From assembly GCF_017744095.1 (NCBI RefSeq), contig NZ_JAGHQX010000002.1:248001-312000 (forward strand): 64,000 bases of DNA. Direction: 5' to 3'. This stretch comes from Shimia sp. R10_1 (lineage in GTDB: Bacteria; Pseudomonadota; Alphaproteobacteria; Rhodobacterales; Rhodobacteraceae). Under the pieces are notes generated by a model that worked only from the letters and a program-made list of their open reading frames with translations, ran no database searches and was not told the origin of the DNA. Made by a program: the position numbers and the translations under genes. Within the stretch, counting starts at the first letter, position 1. Every line of letters starts with the position of its first letter. Positions 54,994 through 64,000 of the stretch are shown here, one piece after another.

Positions 54994-55596
54994 TTAAGCA
55001 ACCGCCTCTGAGGGCAAAAATGGAAAAAACACGCCTGAGGAGAAGACGCCAAACTGGCTCTCGCCATCCACCTCTTGATGGGTGGCGAGCTCCACAAGCC
55101 TGTAAAACGCCTTTCGCGTGATCCGCGCCTCCAGATTGGCACGCACCGTCACGTAGGGCGTTGGTTCTTCGCTTTCGGGGTCAATCTCTACCCGGATCGG
55201 GGTCTCAGCCCCCACTGCAACATGATCGCCCACATGAGTTTCAAAGGTCAGGACCTGATCGCCCCCCGCGCCACTCACCTCAAAATCCTCAGCAACAAAC
55301 GGCACATCTTCAACCGTGATGCCAACCTTCTCCACTGGCGTCACCAGCACATAAGCATCACCATCTTTGCGCAGAATGTTGGAAAACAGCCGCACCATCG
55401 CAGGCCGTTTGATCGGGCTGCCCTGATAATACCACGTGCCATCGCGCGCGATGTGCATGTCCAGATCGCCGCAATGGGGCGGGTTCCAAAGATGCACAGG
55501 CGCCGGGCCGCGCCCTTTGGCGGCGGCATTGGCGGAGCTGGCGATGGTGTCTGCAGTCACTTTCACAGGAAATTGTTCCCTCATTGCTTTTGCCAT
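54994..55596 (-). CDS. DUF1285 protein
   Basis: A 200-residue protein of DUF1285 (N- and C-terminal parts both present): VHLWNPPHCGDLDMHIARDGTWYYQGSPIKRPAMVRLFSNIL and DAYVLVTPVEKVGITVEDVPFVAEDF. Function is unknown; it is cytoplasmic by sequence. I chose ATG 55596. A longer frame would run under the divergent moxR start, and its extra N-terminus has no family support. The 56-base divergent gap to the moxR operon suggests shared control. Confidence 0.88.
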   Translation of the reverse strand: MAKAMREQFPVKVTADTIASSANAAAKGRGPAPVHLWNPPHCGDLDMHIARDGTWYYQGSPIKRPAMVRLFSNILRKDGDAYVLVTPVEKVGITVEDVPFVAEDFEVSGAGGDQVLTFETHVGDHVAVGAETPIRVEIDPESEEPTPYVTVRANLEARITRKAFYRLVELATHQEVDGESQFGVFSSGVFFPFLPSEAVA

Positions 55597-55651
55597 TTCA
55601 TCTGAGAACGCTACTGTCAACGTAGGCAAGTCACCATACGGGAGAGTCAGC

Positions 55652-56659
55652 ATGGCGGATGAGAACGATCTGGTCGCAGAAATCGAAACTCTGGGCACCA
55701 AGCTGGCCGCAGCCAAAGCGGCCATCACCCGCCGTTTCATCGGTCAGGAACGTGTCGTCGATCTGACCCTTTCCGCCTTGCTATGTGGGGGCCACGCCCT
55801 GCTGATCGGCCTGCCGGGCCTTGGCAAAACCCGCCTTGTGGACACGCTCTCCACCGTGATGGGGCTCAATGGCAACCGCGTGCAATTCACCCCCGATCTG
55901 ATGCCCGCCGATATCCTTGGCTCCGAAGTTCTTGAGAAAGCCAAAGGCGGCGCGCGCAGCTTCCGATTCGTTCCCGGCCCGATTTTCTGCCAGCTTCTGA
56001 TGGCCGATGAGATCAACCGCGCCAGCCCGCGTACACAATCGGCCCTTTTGCAGGCCATGCAGGAAAAACAGGTCACTGTTGCCGGCGAAGACCGCCCGCT
56101 GGAGGCCCCGTTTCACGTGCTCGCCACACAGAACCCGATTGAACAGGAAGGCACCTATCCTCTGCCTGAGGCGCAGTTAGACCGCTTTCTGGTGCAGATC
56201 GACGTGCCTTACCCAGACCGCGACACAGAGCGTGACATTCTTCTCGCGACCACTGGTGTGCAAGAGGATGAGGCCCATGAAGTTTTCACCGCAGACGAGC
56301 TGATCGCCGCACAGACCTTACTGCGCCGTATGCCGGTGGGGGAGAGCGTGATGGAGCTGATCCTGGATCTTGTGCGCGCCTGCCGCCCCGATGATGAAAG
56401 CGCGAGCGAGGCCGTGCGCGAAAACGTTGCCTGGGGCCCCGGCCCCCGTGCGGCGCAAGCGCTGATGATGACCGTGCGCGCGCAGGCCCTCCTACAGGGC
56501 CGCCTCGCGCCCAATGCGCAGGATGTGATCGACATGGCGAGCCCTGTGCTCAGCCACCGGATGGCGCTGACATTTGCCGCCCGTGCGCGGGGCGAATCCT
56601 TGCCCGACCTGATCGCGCAAACCGTCGCCCGGTTTGACACCATGGGAGCCGCCGCGTGA
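55652..56659 (+). CDS. MoxR-family AAA+ ATPase
   Basis: A 335-residue chaperone-type AAA+ ATPase. Walker A is GLPGLGKT (residues 53-60), Walker B LLMADEINRA with Asp119/Glu120, sensor TQNPIEQEGTYPLPEAQLDRF. MoxR ATPases help assemble or activate partner proteins carrying von Willebrand (VWA)-type domains. I chose ATG 55652 (GGGAG upstream). First of four coupled genes; its stop overlaps the DUF58 start (GTGA). The conserved arrangement was studied in Rhizobium, where mutants had envelope defects. Confidence 0.95.
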   Translation: MADENDLVAEIETLGTKLAAAKAAITRRFIGQERVVDLTLSALLCGGHALLIGLPGLGKTRLVDTLSTVMGLNGNRVQFTPDLMPADILGSEVLEKAKGGARSFRFVPGPIFCQLLMADEINRASPRTQSALLQAMQEKQVTVAGEDRPLEAPFHVLATQNPIEQEGTYPLPEAQLDRFLVQIDVPYPDRDTERDILLATTGVQEDEAHEVFTADELIAAQTLLRRMPVGESVMELILDLVRACRPDDESASEAVRENVAWGPGPRAAQALMMTVRAQALLQGRLAPNAQDVIDMASPVLSHRMALTFAARARGESLPDLIAQTVARFDTMGAAA

Positions 56660-57540
56660 ACGCAGCCCTGCATCTGCGCAGCCGCGCCGAGACGGAGGCC
56701 GCGCGCCTGCCGCCCCTGCTTGCGCAGGCGGATCATCTGGCAGGCACGGTGCTTCTGGGCGAACATGGTCGCCGCCGCGCCGGCATGGGCGACGATTTCT
56801 GGCAATACCGCCCGGTCCAACCCGGGGATAGCCTGCGCATGATCGACTGGCGACGCTCCGCCAAATCGGATGCGCAATTTGTCCGTCAACGTGAATGGCA
56901 GGTGGCGCAATCCATCATGATGTGGGTCGACACCGCCCCATCCATGCAATTCACCAGCGACCAGAGCCTGCCCAGCAAAGCAGATCGCGCCCGCCTTCTG
57001 GCCCTGTCCCTCGCCATCCTGCTCATTCGCAGCGGCGAGCGCGTGGGCCTCACCGGCACCGATTTGCCACCCCGCCGGGGCGAAGCACAGATCCTGCGGC
57101 TTGCTGAAATGTTCCTGCGCGATGATCTGGAGGGCGACCTGCCCGACTATGGCACACCAGAGGCCCGCGCCATGCTGCCCCATGCCCGCGCGGTGTTTGT
57201 GTCTGATTTCATGGGCGATTTTGATGCCGTCTCGGCAGCCCTTGCCAAGGCCTCTGATCGCGGCGTGCGCGGCGTCTGCCTGCAAATTCTCGATCCCGCC
57301 GAGGAAAGCTTCCCCTATCGCGGGCGCGCCATTTTTGAAAGCATGGGCGGCGGCCTCAGCCATGACACCAAGAAAGCCGATGATCTGAAAGACCGCTATC
57401 TGGAGCGCCTTGCTCAACGTCAGGCGGCATTGAAAGATCTCTGCCGCGTCACTGGCTGGCTCTATGGCTACCACACCACACAACACAGCGCGCAATCGGC
57501 ACTGCTCTGGGCGCACCGCGCATTGGAGAAACGCGCATGA
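56656..57540 (+). CDS. DUF58 protein, partner of MoxR
   Basis: A 294-residue protein with the DUF58 signature DFWQYRPVQPGDSLRMIDWRRSAKSD in its N-terminal third and a VWA-like core. MWVDTAPSM is a partly degraded MIDAS (DxSxS would be expected; here D-T-A-P-S). GTG 56656 overlaps the moxR stop and ATGA at its end overlaps the next gene. It probably binds the MoxR ATPase. No membrane helix is evident. Confidence 0.92.
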   Translation: MNAALHLRSRAETEAARLPPLLAQADHLAGTVLLGEHGRRRAGMGDDFWQYRPVQPGDSLRMIDWRRSAKSDAQFVRQREWQVAQSIMMWVDTAPSMQFTSDQSLPSKADRARLLALSLAILLIRSGERVGLTGTDLPPRRGEAQILRLAEMFLRDDLEGDLPDYGTPEARAMLPHARAVFVSDFMGDFDAVSAALAKASDRGVRGVCLQILDPAEESFPYRGRAIFESMGGGLSHDTKKADDLKDRYLERLAQRQAALKDLCRVTGWLYGYHTTQHSAQSALLWAHRALEKRA

Positions 57541-60305
57541 TTGGCGGGTTGGCCATCGGCTTTGCCACCCCGTGGCTGTTGGCGGCCCTGATTGCGCTGC
57601 CGGTACTCTGGCTCATTTTACGCGCAATCCCCCCCGCCCCGATCAAACGTCGCTTCCCCGGTGTGGTTCTGCTTCTGGGCCTGTCTGACGAAGACACAGT
57701 GACAGACCGCACCCCGTGGTGGCTGCTCTTGCTGCGCACACTGGCCATTGCGGCACTGATCATCGGGCTGGCTGGCCCGCTCCTCAATCCGCAAAGCCGC
57801 GAAGCGGGCAAAGGCCCCCTGCTGATCCTGATGGACGCAAGCTGGGCCTCGGCCCCTGATTGGGAAGCGCGCCGCGAGATGGTGGCCGCGCTGCTGGATG
57901 AGGCCGCCCGCGACGGTCGCACCGCCAGCGTGCAGCGGCTGACCATGCCAGAACAGCTGCGCTTCTTGCCAGCCGATGCGCTGCAAAGCCGCCTCGCGGG
58001 CGTGACGCCAATGGCATGGGAACCCAACAACGCCACGATGACAGCTTTCGCCGCCACACTTCCTGAAGCCCCCTCAGGTCAGGGCTTTGACACGGTCTGG
58101 CTGTCAGATGGTCTTGCACGTGAAGGGCGCGACACCCTGCTCACTGCGCTGCAAGCGCGCGGGGCAGTGCGTGTCATTCAAACCGGCCTGCCCACCACGG
58201 GTCTGCTGCCAGCAACATACGAAGATGGGCGCCTTCTGCTCAGCGCGATCCGCAGTCAGAGCGGCCCCGCGCAGGACGTCACCGCCCGAGTGATCGGCAC
58301 CGACCCCAGCGGCGCAGAACGCGTGCTCGCAACCCTCCCGCTGGACTTTGATCTTGGCGCCACCTCCACCGAAAACGCCATTGTTCTGCCTTCAGAGCTG
58401 CGCGCCCGCGTGTCTCGTTTCGAACTTGCGGGCCTGCGCTCCGCTGGCGCAGTGGCGCTGAGTGATGACAGCCTGCGCCGCCGCGAAATCGCGCTCATTG
58501 CAGGACGCGACGATCGCGAAGGGCTGCAATTGCTCTCGCCCCTGCACTATTTGCGTCAGGCTCTTGTGCCCAGCGCGGATGTGATCGAAGGCCCGCTTGC
58601 GGACATCCTGCCCGCCAATCCAGATGTGATCGTCATGGCAGATGTCGCGATCCTCTCAGATGGCGAAACAGAGGCCATGCTGGCGTGGCTTGAAACCGGC
58701 GGTCTGCTCTTGCGCTTTGCCGGCCCCCGCCTTGCCGCCAGCGAAGTCAGCCGCTCCGAAGAAGATCCCCTGCTGCCCGTGCGCCTACGCGCAGGCGGGC
58801 GCAGCATTGGCGGCGCGATGAGTTGGGGAGAGCCGAAATCCCTCGCCCCGTTTGATCAGGACAGCCCCTTCTTTGGTCTTGAGGTACCAGAAGAGGTCAC
58901 CGTCACCGCACAGGTCATGGCCCAGCCGGATCCCACATTGGCGGATCGTGTGATCGCGAGCCTGAGCGACGGCACGCCGCTGGTCACCCGAAAGCCTGTG
59001 GGCGAAGGACAGGTTGTGCTCATGCATGTCACCGCCAATGCAGAATGGTCCGGCCTGCCGCTGTCTGGCCTGTTTGTGCAAATGCTGGACCGTCTTGCCG
59101 TGCTCAGCGCCGTGGGCACCGACTCCGAAACACAGCTCGCGGGCACCACATGGCAACCATTGAAAGTGCTCGACGGCTTTGGCCGCTTGGAAGATGCACA
59201 GACTCTGCCCGGCGTCAGCGGTGAAGCACTGGCTGAGGCCACGCTCAGCGAAACCCTGCGTCCCGGCCTCTATCGGGACGGCGACAAAACCCTCGCGCTT
59301 CCGGTTCTTGCGGCTGGTGCCACGCTCGCCCCCGCAACCTGGCCCATCACGGTCCCTGTCGAAGGGCTGCGCGGTGCGGTGACACGTGACCTCGCCGGGC
59401 TATTCCTCTCCGCCGCGTTGATCCTGTTGGCCGTCGACGTGCTGGCATCGCTCTTGGTCTCCGGTCGCCTTTGGGGCGCGCGCGCTGCGGCCAGTGTGCT
59501 GGCTTTGCTTTTGGTGTCGCCAGACGCATTCGCCCAAGACGACCTGCCCCCACCTGCCAAAGCCATAAACAGCTATGAGGTGGTGCTCGGCCACGTACGC
59601 ACCGGCAACCCGCAAGTCGATGACACAGCCCTTGCTGGCCTGCGCGGCCTCAGCAATGTGCTGTATTTCCGCACCTCAATTGAACCCGCGACCCCCACCA
59701 CCGTCGATCTGGAAACAGACGAGCTGGCATTTTACCCGTTCCTCTACTGGCCCATCACCCCCGATCAGCCGATCCCCTCGCGTGAGGCCTATGGTAAGTT
59801 GAATGCCTATCTGCGCTCTGGCGGTATGATCCTCTTTGACACGCGCGACGCAGATGTGGCGCGTTTTGGCACCGCCAGCCCCGAAGGCCGCATGTTGCAA
59901 CGCCTTGCGGCAGGTCTCGACATTCCACCGCTTGATCCGCTGCCCGAAGACCACGTGCTCACCCGCACGTTCTATCTGCTGCAGGACTTTCCGGGCCGCT
60001 ACATGAACCGCGATGTCTGGGTCGAAGCTGCCCCAGCGGATGCCGAGCGGATCGAAGGCATGCCGTTTCGCAATCTCAATGATGGCGTGACACCTGTGGT
60101 CATCGGCGGCAACGACTGGGCCGCCGCCTGGGCTGTCGACACACGCGGCAACACGCTTTTTCCCGTGGGCCGGGGCCGCGCGGGGGAGCGCCAGCGCGAG
60201 CTGGCCTACCGCTTCGGCATCAATCTCATCATGCATGTGCTGACCGGCAACTACAAAAGCGATCAGGTCCATGTGCCTGCCCTGCTGGATCGGTTGGGCC
60301 AATGA
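57537..60305 (+). CDS. Large membrane protein with BatA-like N-terminus and DUF4159 C-terminus
   Basis: A 922-residue protein. The N-terminus (FATPWLLAALIALPVLWLILR, and a second helix LLRTLAIAALIIGLAGPLL) resembles the BatA N-terminal region. A large middle part carries a divergent VWA-like segment (LILMDASWASAPDWEARREMV; canonical MIDAS partly lost). Near residues 620-640 is another helix. The C-terminal 230 residues are DUF4159 (LPPPAKAINSYEVVLGHVRTGNPQVDD). It is coupled to DUF58 and followed by the fourth gene. A role in envelope assembly is inferred from relatives. Confidence 0.9.
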   Translation: MIGGLAIGFATPWLLAALIALPVLWLILRAIPPAPIKRRFPGVVLLLGLSDEDTVTDRTPWWLLLLRTLAIAALIIGLAGPLLNPQSREAGKGPLLILMDASWASAPDWEARREMVAALLDEAARDGRTASVQRLTMPEQLRFLPADALQSRLAGVTPMAWEPNNATMTAFAATLPEAPSGQGFDTVWLSDGLAREGRDTLLTALQARGAVRVIQTGLPTTGLLPATYEDGRLLLSAIRSQSGPAQDVTARVIGTDPSGAERVLATLPLDFDLGATSTENAIVLPSELRARVSRFELAGLRSAGAVALSDDSLRRREIALIAGRDDREGLQLLSPLHYLRQALVPSADVIEGPLADILPANPDVIVMADVAILSDGETEAMLAWLETGGLLLRFAGPRLAASEVSRSEEDPLLPVRLRAGGRSIGGAMSWGEPKSLAPFDQDSPFFGLEVPEEVTVTAQVMAQPDPTLADRVIASLSDGTPLVTRKPVGEGQVVLMHVTANAEWSGLPLSGLFVQMLDRLAVLSAVGTDSETQLAGTTWQPLKVLDGFGRLEDAQTLPGVSGEALAEATLSETLRPGLYRDGDKTLALPVLAAGATLAPATWPITVPVEGLRGAVTRDLAGLFLSAALILLAVDVLASLLVSGRLWGARAAASVLALLLVSPDAFAQDDLPPPAKAINSYEVVLGHVRTGNPQVDDTALAGLRGLSNVLYFRTSIEPATPTTVDLETDELAFYPFLYWPITPDQPIPSREAYGKLNAYLRSGGMILFDTRDADVARFGTASPEGRMLQRLAAGLDIPPLDPLPEDHVLTRTFYLLQDFPGRYMNRDVWVEAAPADAERIEGMPFRNLNDGVTPVVIGGNDWAAAWAVDTRGNTLFPVGRGRAGERQRELAYRFGINLIMHVLTGNYKSDQVHVPALLDRLGQ

Positions 60306-60318
60306 CGCGAGGCTGCTC

Positions 60319-62361
60319 ATGACCGGATCTCTGATGTTTGACCCGATCGTGCCACTGTGGCTTCTGGCTGCGCTCGTGGCGCTTTGTACCGTTGCAGTCT
60401 CCTTCGCACTGTGGCGCAGACTGAACGGTTGGGGCTGGCGTGGATTGGCGGCGTTTGTGGTGCTGGCCGCTCTTGCAGGCCCCGTCTGGCAAACCGAAAA
60501 CCGCGCCGCCCTCAGCGACATTGTCCTGATGCTGGTCGATCAGTCCGCCAGCCAGCGCCTTGCAGACCGCCCCAGTCAGACCGAAGCCGCCGCCGCTGAA
60601 TTGCAAGCCCGGCTTGAGGCCCGCGCCAACACCGAAGTGCGCCGAATCCCCGTGCGTGACGCCAGCGGAGATGGCGGCACCGAAATGATGGCAGCGCTGT
60701 CAGAGGCCCTCGCCCAAGAGCCGCAAGGCCGTATCGCAGGCGTCGTCGCCCTCAGCGATGGTCAGGTCCACGACATGCAAGTGGCCCCAGAGCTGCCCGC
60801 CCCCTTCCACCTGCTGCTCAGCGGACAATCTGACGACTGGGACCGTCGCCTGATCGTGCGCAACGCTCCCGCCTTCGCCATTCTTGGCGAACCCGTCACC
60901 CTGACCCTGCGTGTGGAAGACAGCGGAGCTGCACCGCAAAACGCGGATCGCGTGCCGCTCGATATTTCCGTGGATGGCGAAGAACCGCAACGCTTCATGG
61001 TGCCGATTGACCGCGACATCGAACTGCCCGTGACCCTGCCCCACGGCGGGCGCAATGTGATCCAATTCACCGTACCGCCTGCCGAAGGCGAACTCACCGA
61101 CCGCAACAATGCCGCCCTTGTGCAAATCAATGGCGTGCGGGACCGCCTGCGCGTGCTTCTGGTCTCAGGTGAGCCGCACCCCGGCGGGCGCACGTGGCGC
61201 AACCTTCTGAAATCAGACGCCTCTGTCGACCTTGTGCATTTCACCATCCTGCGTCCCCCAGAAAAGCAGGACGGCGTGCCGGTCAGTGAGCTTTCCCTGA
61301 TTGCCTTTCCCACCCGCGAGCTGTTTCTGGAAAAGATCGACGATTTTGATCTGATCATCTTTGATCGCTACCAGCGCCGGGGCATCCTGCCCTCGCTTTA
61401 TCTCGACAATGTGGCCCAATATGTGCGCGGCGGCGGGGCCGTGCTTGTGGCCGCAGGTCCAGACTATGCCAGCGCCGACAGCATCTATCGCTCCCCCCTT
61501 GCCGATGTGTTGCCCGCCAGCCCCACCGCCCGCGTGGTCGAAGAGGCTTTCCGGGCAGAGATCAGCGACCTTGGCGCGCGTCACCCGGTCACCGCAGGGC
61601 TGCCCATGGAGGGCGAATGGGGCCGCTGGCTGCGCCAGATCGAAGTCACCCCAGATGCGGGCGACGTTCTGATGACCGGCACCGAAGGCCGCCCGCTTCT
61701 GGTGCTCAACCGTGTCGAGGAAGGCCGTGTTGCCCTGCTGGCCTCCGATCACGCATGGCTCTGGGCGCGAGGCTTTGAGGGCGGCGGCCCGCAGCTCGAA
61801 CTCCTGCGCCGCTTGGCCCATTGGATGATGGGCGAGCCGGAACTCGAAGAGGAGGCGCTCTGGGCCGAGCCGACAGGTCAAAGCCTGCGCATCATCCGCC
61901 GCAGCCTGTCTGAGGAGGTTGGCGAAGTCATCATCACCACCCCGTCTGGCGACACCGAAACCCTCTCCATGAAAGAGGTCAGCCCGGGCCAGTTTGAAAC
62001 CCGCTATGACGGCGCAGAGATCGGCCTCTATCGCCTCAATCAGGATGACAAAGAAACCGTGGTCGGCCTCGGCCCGGCCGCACCACGTGAGTTTGAGCAA
62101 ACCATTGCCAGCGCCGAGGTGCTCGCCCCCCTGCAAGAAACGACCCGAGGTGGTGTCCTGCTCCTTGAGGACGGCGTGCCGGGCCTGCGCAACGTGCGTG
62201 CGGGCCGCCCCGCTGCCGGCCGCAACTGGATCGGCCTCACACCGCGCGAGGCTTATGAAACGCTCGATGTTGCACGCGCACCTCTGCTGCCAACATGGCT
62301 GGTTCTGCTGCTCGCCTCAGGTTTCATTCTCACAGGATGGCTGCGCGAAGGCCGCACCTAG
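60319..62361 (+). CDS. Membrane protein with class I glutamine amidotransferase-like fold (fourth gene of moxR operon)
   Basis: A 680-residue protein. Two N-terminal helices (DPIVPLWLLAALVALCTVAVSFAL, GLAAFVVLAALAGPVW) and one C-terminal helix (TWLVLLLASGFILTGWL) place its bulk outside the cytoplasm or in the periplasm. Residues about 300-430 (DFDLIIFDRYQRRGILP, LDNVAQYVRGGGAVLVAAGPD) resemble a GATase-like Rossmann fold without a catalytic Cys triad that I can see. It is coupled to the DUF4159 gene. Start ATG 60319. Function unknown. Confidence 0.88.
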   Translation: MTGSLMFDPIVPLWLLAALVALCTVAVSFALWRRLNGWGWRGLAAFVVLAALAGPVWQTENRAALSDIVLMLVDQSASQRLADRPSQTEAAAAELQARLEARANTEVRRIPVRDASGDGGTEMMAALSEALAQEPQGRIAGVVALSDGQVHDMQVAPELPAPFHLLLSGQSDDWDRRLIVRNAPAFAILGEPVTLTLRVEDSGAAPQNADRVPLDISVDGEEPQRFMVPIDRDIELPVTLPHGGRNVIQFTVPPAEGELTDRNNAALVQINGVRDRLRVLLVSGEPHPGGRTWRNLLKSDASVDLVHFTILRPPEKQDGVPVSELSLIAFPTRELFLEKIDDFDLIIFDRYQRRGILPSLYLDNVAQYVRGGGAVLVAAGPDYASADSIYRSPLADVLPASPTARVVEEAFRAEISDLGARHPVTAGLPMEGEWGRWLRQIEVTPDAGDVLMTGTEGRPLLVLNRVEEGRVALLASDHAWLWARGFEGGGPQLELLRRLAHWMMGEPELEEEALWAEPTGQSLRIIRRSLSEEVGEVIITTPSGDTETLSMKEVSPGQFETRYDGAEIGLYRLNQDDKETVVGLGPAAPREFEQTIASAEVLAPLQETTRGGVLLLEDGVPGLRNVRAGRPAAGRNWIGLTPREAYETLDVARAPLLPTWLVLLLASGFILTGWLREGRT

Positions 62362-63290
62362 CCGCGACGTGGCAACAGCGCACGCGCTTTGCGCCCTAGG
62401 CGGAACAAAAGGCGCGCCTCCCGCGCGGCTTTTGCCTGCGCAGCCTCAAATTTCTGCAACATAGGCAAGCCCAGAGGATCCGCTTCCGGCGCAGGAAAGC
62501 TGCGCGGCGCGCTCACTTCGACGCCCAGCCCATGATGCCCTTTGGTGTAGATCTGCACACTCTTGAAAGATTGAGGGGTTTCCGCAATCTCACCCGCAGC
62601 TTCACGCGCCTCAATCTCATCCAGCGCGGTTTCAATGTCATCAAAGGCAACACCGGCAAGATCATTGATATCAAACCGCCACCAACGCAGGGCCAGCAGT
62701 CGTTCAATCACTGCGCGGTCAAAGCGAAACCGCAGGTGTTGCGCGGGAAGCCCCGCCACAATCGCATAGGGCGGCACATCCTTGGTGACAAAGGCATTGC
62801 CAGACACAACCGCCCCATGGCCGATCTTCACCCCCCGTCGAATGGTCGCCCCGCCACCAATCCAGACATCATGCCCAATGGTCACATGCCCCTGCGCACC
62901 GGTGTTGTTTTTGGCAGTGCGTGCCACACGGCGGCGTTTGGTGGCTTCTTTTTCGGGCGGATAGAACTTGAACTGCTCATAGGTGTACTGACTTGGCGAG
63001 GTCGACAGCCAGTTGGTGGGGTGCTCGCCTTCGCCAATCGTCACGCCAGGGCCAATGCTGCAATAGCGCCCGATCCGATCCACATAACGCACAATCCCCG
63101 TGCGCAGATAGGAATACATCCCGATCTCAAGATTTTGATAGTAAAACGCTGGCGCATTGTTCAGCTGACTGGGCGCCTCAAACCGCACGTGCAGATGTTT
63201 GCCCCGCGTATCAATCCCCTGCACAACACGCAGCCCCTGCGGCGTCAGCTCCCCAAACGGGCGAAATTCAGAGGGTTTGATGTTGGCCAC
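62358..63290 (-). CDS. Hexapeptide-repeat acyltransferase (CatB/LbH type)
   Basis: A 310-residue left-handed beta-helix acyltransferase. The hexapeptide part reads RYVDRIGRYCSIGPGVTIGEGEHPTNW, then VTIGHDVWIGGGATIRRGVKIGHGAVV and NAFVTKDVPPYAIVAGLPA. It belongs to the family that includes xenobiotic acetyltransferases; a sugar or antibiotic acceptor is possible. The C-terminal 100 residues are basic and Ala-rich and not assigned. Stops overlap those of the moxR operon by 4 bases, converging. Confidence 0.88.
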   Translation of the reverse strand: MANIKPSEFRPFGELTPQGLRVVQGIDTRGKHLHVRFEAPSQLNNAPAFYYQNLEIGMYSYLRTGIVRYVDRIGRYCSIGPGVTIGEGEHPTNWLSTSPSQYTYEQFKFYPPEKEATKRRRVARTAKNNTGAQGHVTIGHDVWIGGGATIRRGVKIGHGAVVSGNAFVTKDVPPYAIVAGLPAQHLRFRFDRAVIERLLALRWWRFDINDLAGVAFDDIETALDEIEAREAAGEIAETPQSFKSVQIYTKGHHGLGVEVSAPRSFPAPEADPLGLPMLQKFEAAQAKAAREARLLFRLGRKARALLPRRG

Positions 63291-63489
63291 CTGTAGAAAG
63301 CTCTCTTAGCAAAGGTCGCCCCATTTATCGCACAGCCCAGTTAAGGATGCGTTTACCACAAAACGCGCACCAAATGGGCCGCCAAACGCTCAGCCTGAGT
63401 GCAATTGCCAAAAACAGGTTCCTTCACCCTCTGTGGCACGCTAGAACGCCAGTGATTGAGGCGTTTAATCCCACTGGAGCAAGAAGATC

Positions 63490-64000
63490 ATGGCACCCAA
63501 GCCCGTTGTTTTGTGCATTTTGGACGGCTGGGGCCTGTCTGAGCAAACCGAAGCCAACGCGCCATTTCTGGCCAACACGCCAAATTTTGATGCCATGATG
63601 GCCGATGGCCCCCATGCCACACTGATCACCCACGGCCCGGATGTGGGCCTGCCAAGCGGGCAGATGGGCAATTCAGAGGTCGGCCACACCAACATCGGCG
63701 CAGGTCGCGTGGTGGCCATGGATCTCGGCCAGATCGATCTGGCGATTGAGGACGGCTCTTTCTTTGAAAACGCTGCTTTGCAGGCCTTTATCGCAACGCT
63801 GAAACAGACCGGCGGTACGGCGCATCTGATGGGCGTGGTCTCTGATGGCGGTGTGCACGGTCACATCACTCATGTGATCGCGGCGATCAAGGCGATCACA
63901 GACGCAGGCGTGCCCGTGGTGCTGCACGCGGTCACAGATGGTCGTGACGTCGCGCCAAAATCAGCGCTGACCTATATCGACACGCTCATGGCAAACCTGC
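63490..64000 (+). CDS. gpmI: 2,3-bisphosphoglycerate-independent phosphoglycerate mutase (3' end outside window)
   Basis: The first 170 residues of a GpmI-type mutase, which interconverts 3- and 2-phosphoglycerate. VVLCILDGWGLS holds metal Asp12, GQMGNSEVGHTNIGAGR holds catalytic Ser62, and VSDGGVHGHITHV and HAVTDGRDVAPKSAL are conserved. ATG 63490 is preceded by GGAGCAAGAAGA. The gene runs off the right edge. The 199 bases upstream (63291-63489) show no gene. Confidence 0.97.
   Translation, partial: MAPKPVVLCILDGWGLSEQTEANAPFLANTPNFDAMMADGPHATLITHGPDVGLPSGQMGNSEVGHTNIGAGRVVAMDLGQIDLAIEDGSFFENAALQAFIATLKQTGGTAHLMGVVSDGGVHGHITHVIAAIKAITDAGVPVVLHAVTDGRDVAPKSALTYIDTLMANL

Noticed and set aside
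56209-57516. 435-codon minus-strand frame opposite moxR and DUF58
   Set aside because: Crosses two well-defined genes and contains no recognisable domain.

Overview
The window looks like a chromosomal segment of a marine alphaproteobacterium of the Roseobacter group (Rhodobacteraceae). The basis is protein content and gene order: an ethylmalonyl-CoA-pathway malyl-CoA lyase, an FYDLN-acid protein, COQ9, a DUF1674/SDHAF4 protein, a fused-permease betaine-type ABC transporter, a TctABC/TctDE uptake locus, and a moxR-DUF58-DUF4159 operon. The DNA is GC-rich, genes are packed head to tail, and many operon joints are ATGA or GTGA overlaps. There is no CRISPR array, insertion sequence, phage gene or rRNA. 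One tRNA is present. The genes at both edges are cut by the window.

Layout. 0-5.5 kb: end of a DEAD-box RNA helicase, a class III nucleotide cyclase, rpsU, coq9 and a quinone oxidoreductase. 5.5-10 kb: a leftward D-amino-acid module (dgcN, dgcA, D-amino acid aminotransferase) divergent from malyl-CoA lyase. 10-15 kb: Lrp regulator/LysE exporter pair, AraC regulator, accA, GntR regulator, a YgjP-type metallopeptidase and the FYDLN protein. 15-19 kb: tRNA-Ala, a membrane GGDEF-EAL protein and a capsule-synthesis-like protein. 18.8-29.3 kb: two M16 peptidase-family proteins, a DUF3035 lipoprotein, lspA, purH, a heparinase II/III-like protein, an RsmB-family methyltransferase, an SDHAF4-like protein and a TPR membrane protein with a possible regulatory N-terminus. 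29.6-33.8 kb: ABC importer for a quaternary amine or similar solute.

34-42.3 kb: dapB divergent from rbfA and a DUF2233 protein, then a regulator-kinase-binding protein operon (tctD-tctE-SBP) divergent from tctCBA. 42.3-47.6 kb: class III aminotransferase, mutL-rmuC, DUF3775. 47.6-51.1 kb: TetR regulator divergent from a flavodoxin-fold oxidoreductase through a region with three copies of one operator-like dyad, then two adjacent saccharopine-dehydrogenase-family genes. 51.2-64 kb: polA, a hydroxypyruvate-isomerase-like gene, DUF1285, the four-gene moxR envelope operon, a hexapeptide acyltransferase and the start of gpmI.

How it fits together. Most genes are housekeeping (DNA repair, ribosome assembly, fatty-acid, lysine, purine and quinone metabolism) mixed with marine scavenging functions: osmolyte or methylamine uptake, tricarboxylate-type uptake with its own sensor, D-amino-acid use and C2 assimilation. 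The least understood parts are the moxR operon, the TPR protein at 28-29 kb and the third (binding-protein) component of the tct sensor operon. I did not see a convincingly new multi-gene system. Starts were chosen from ribosome-binding sites and family N-termini and remain predictions.
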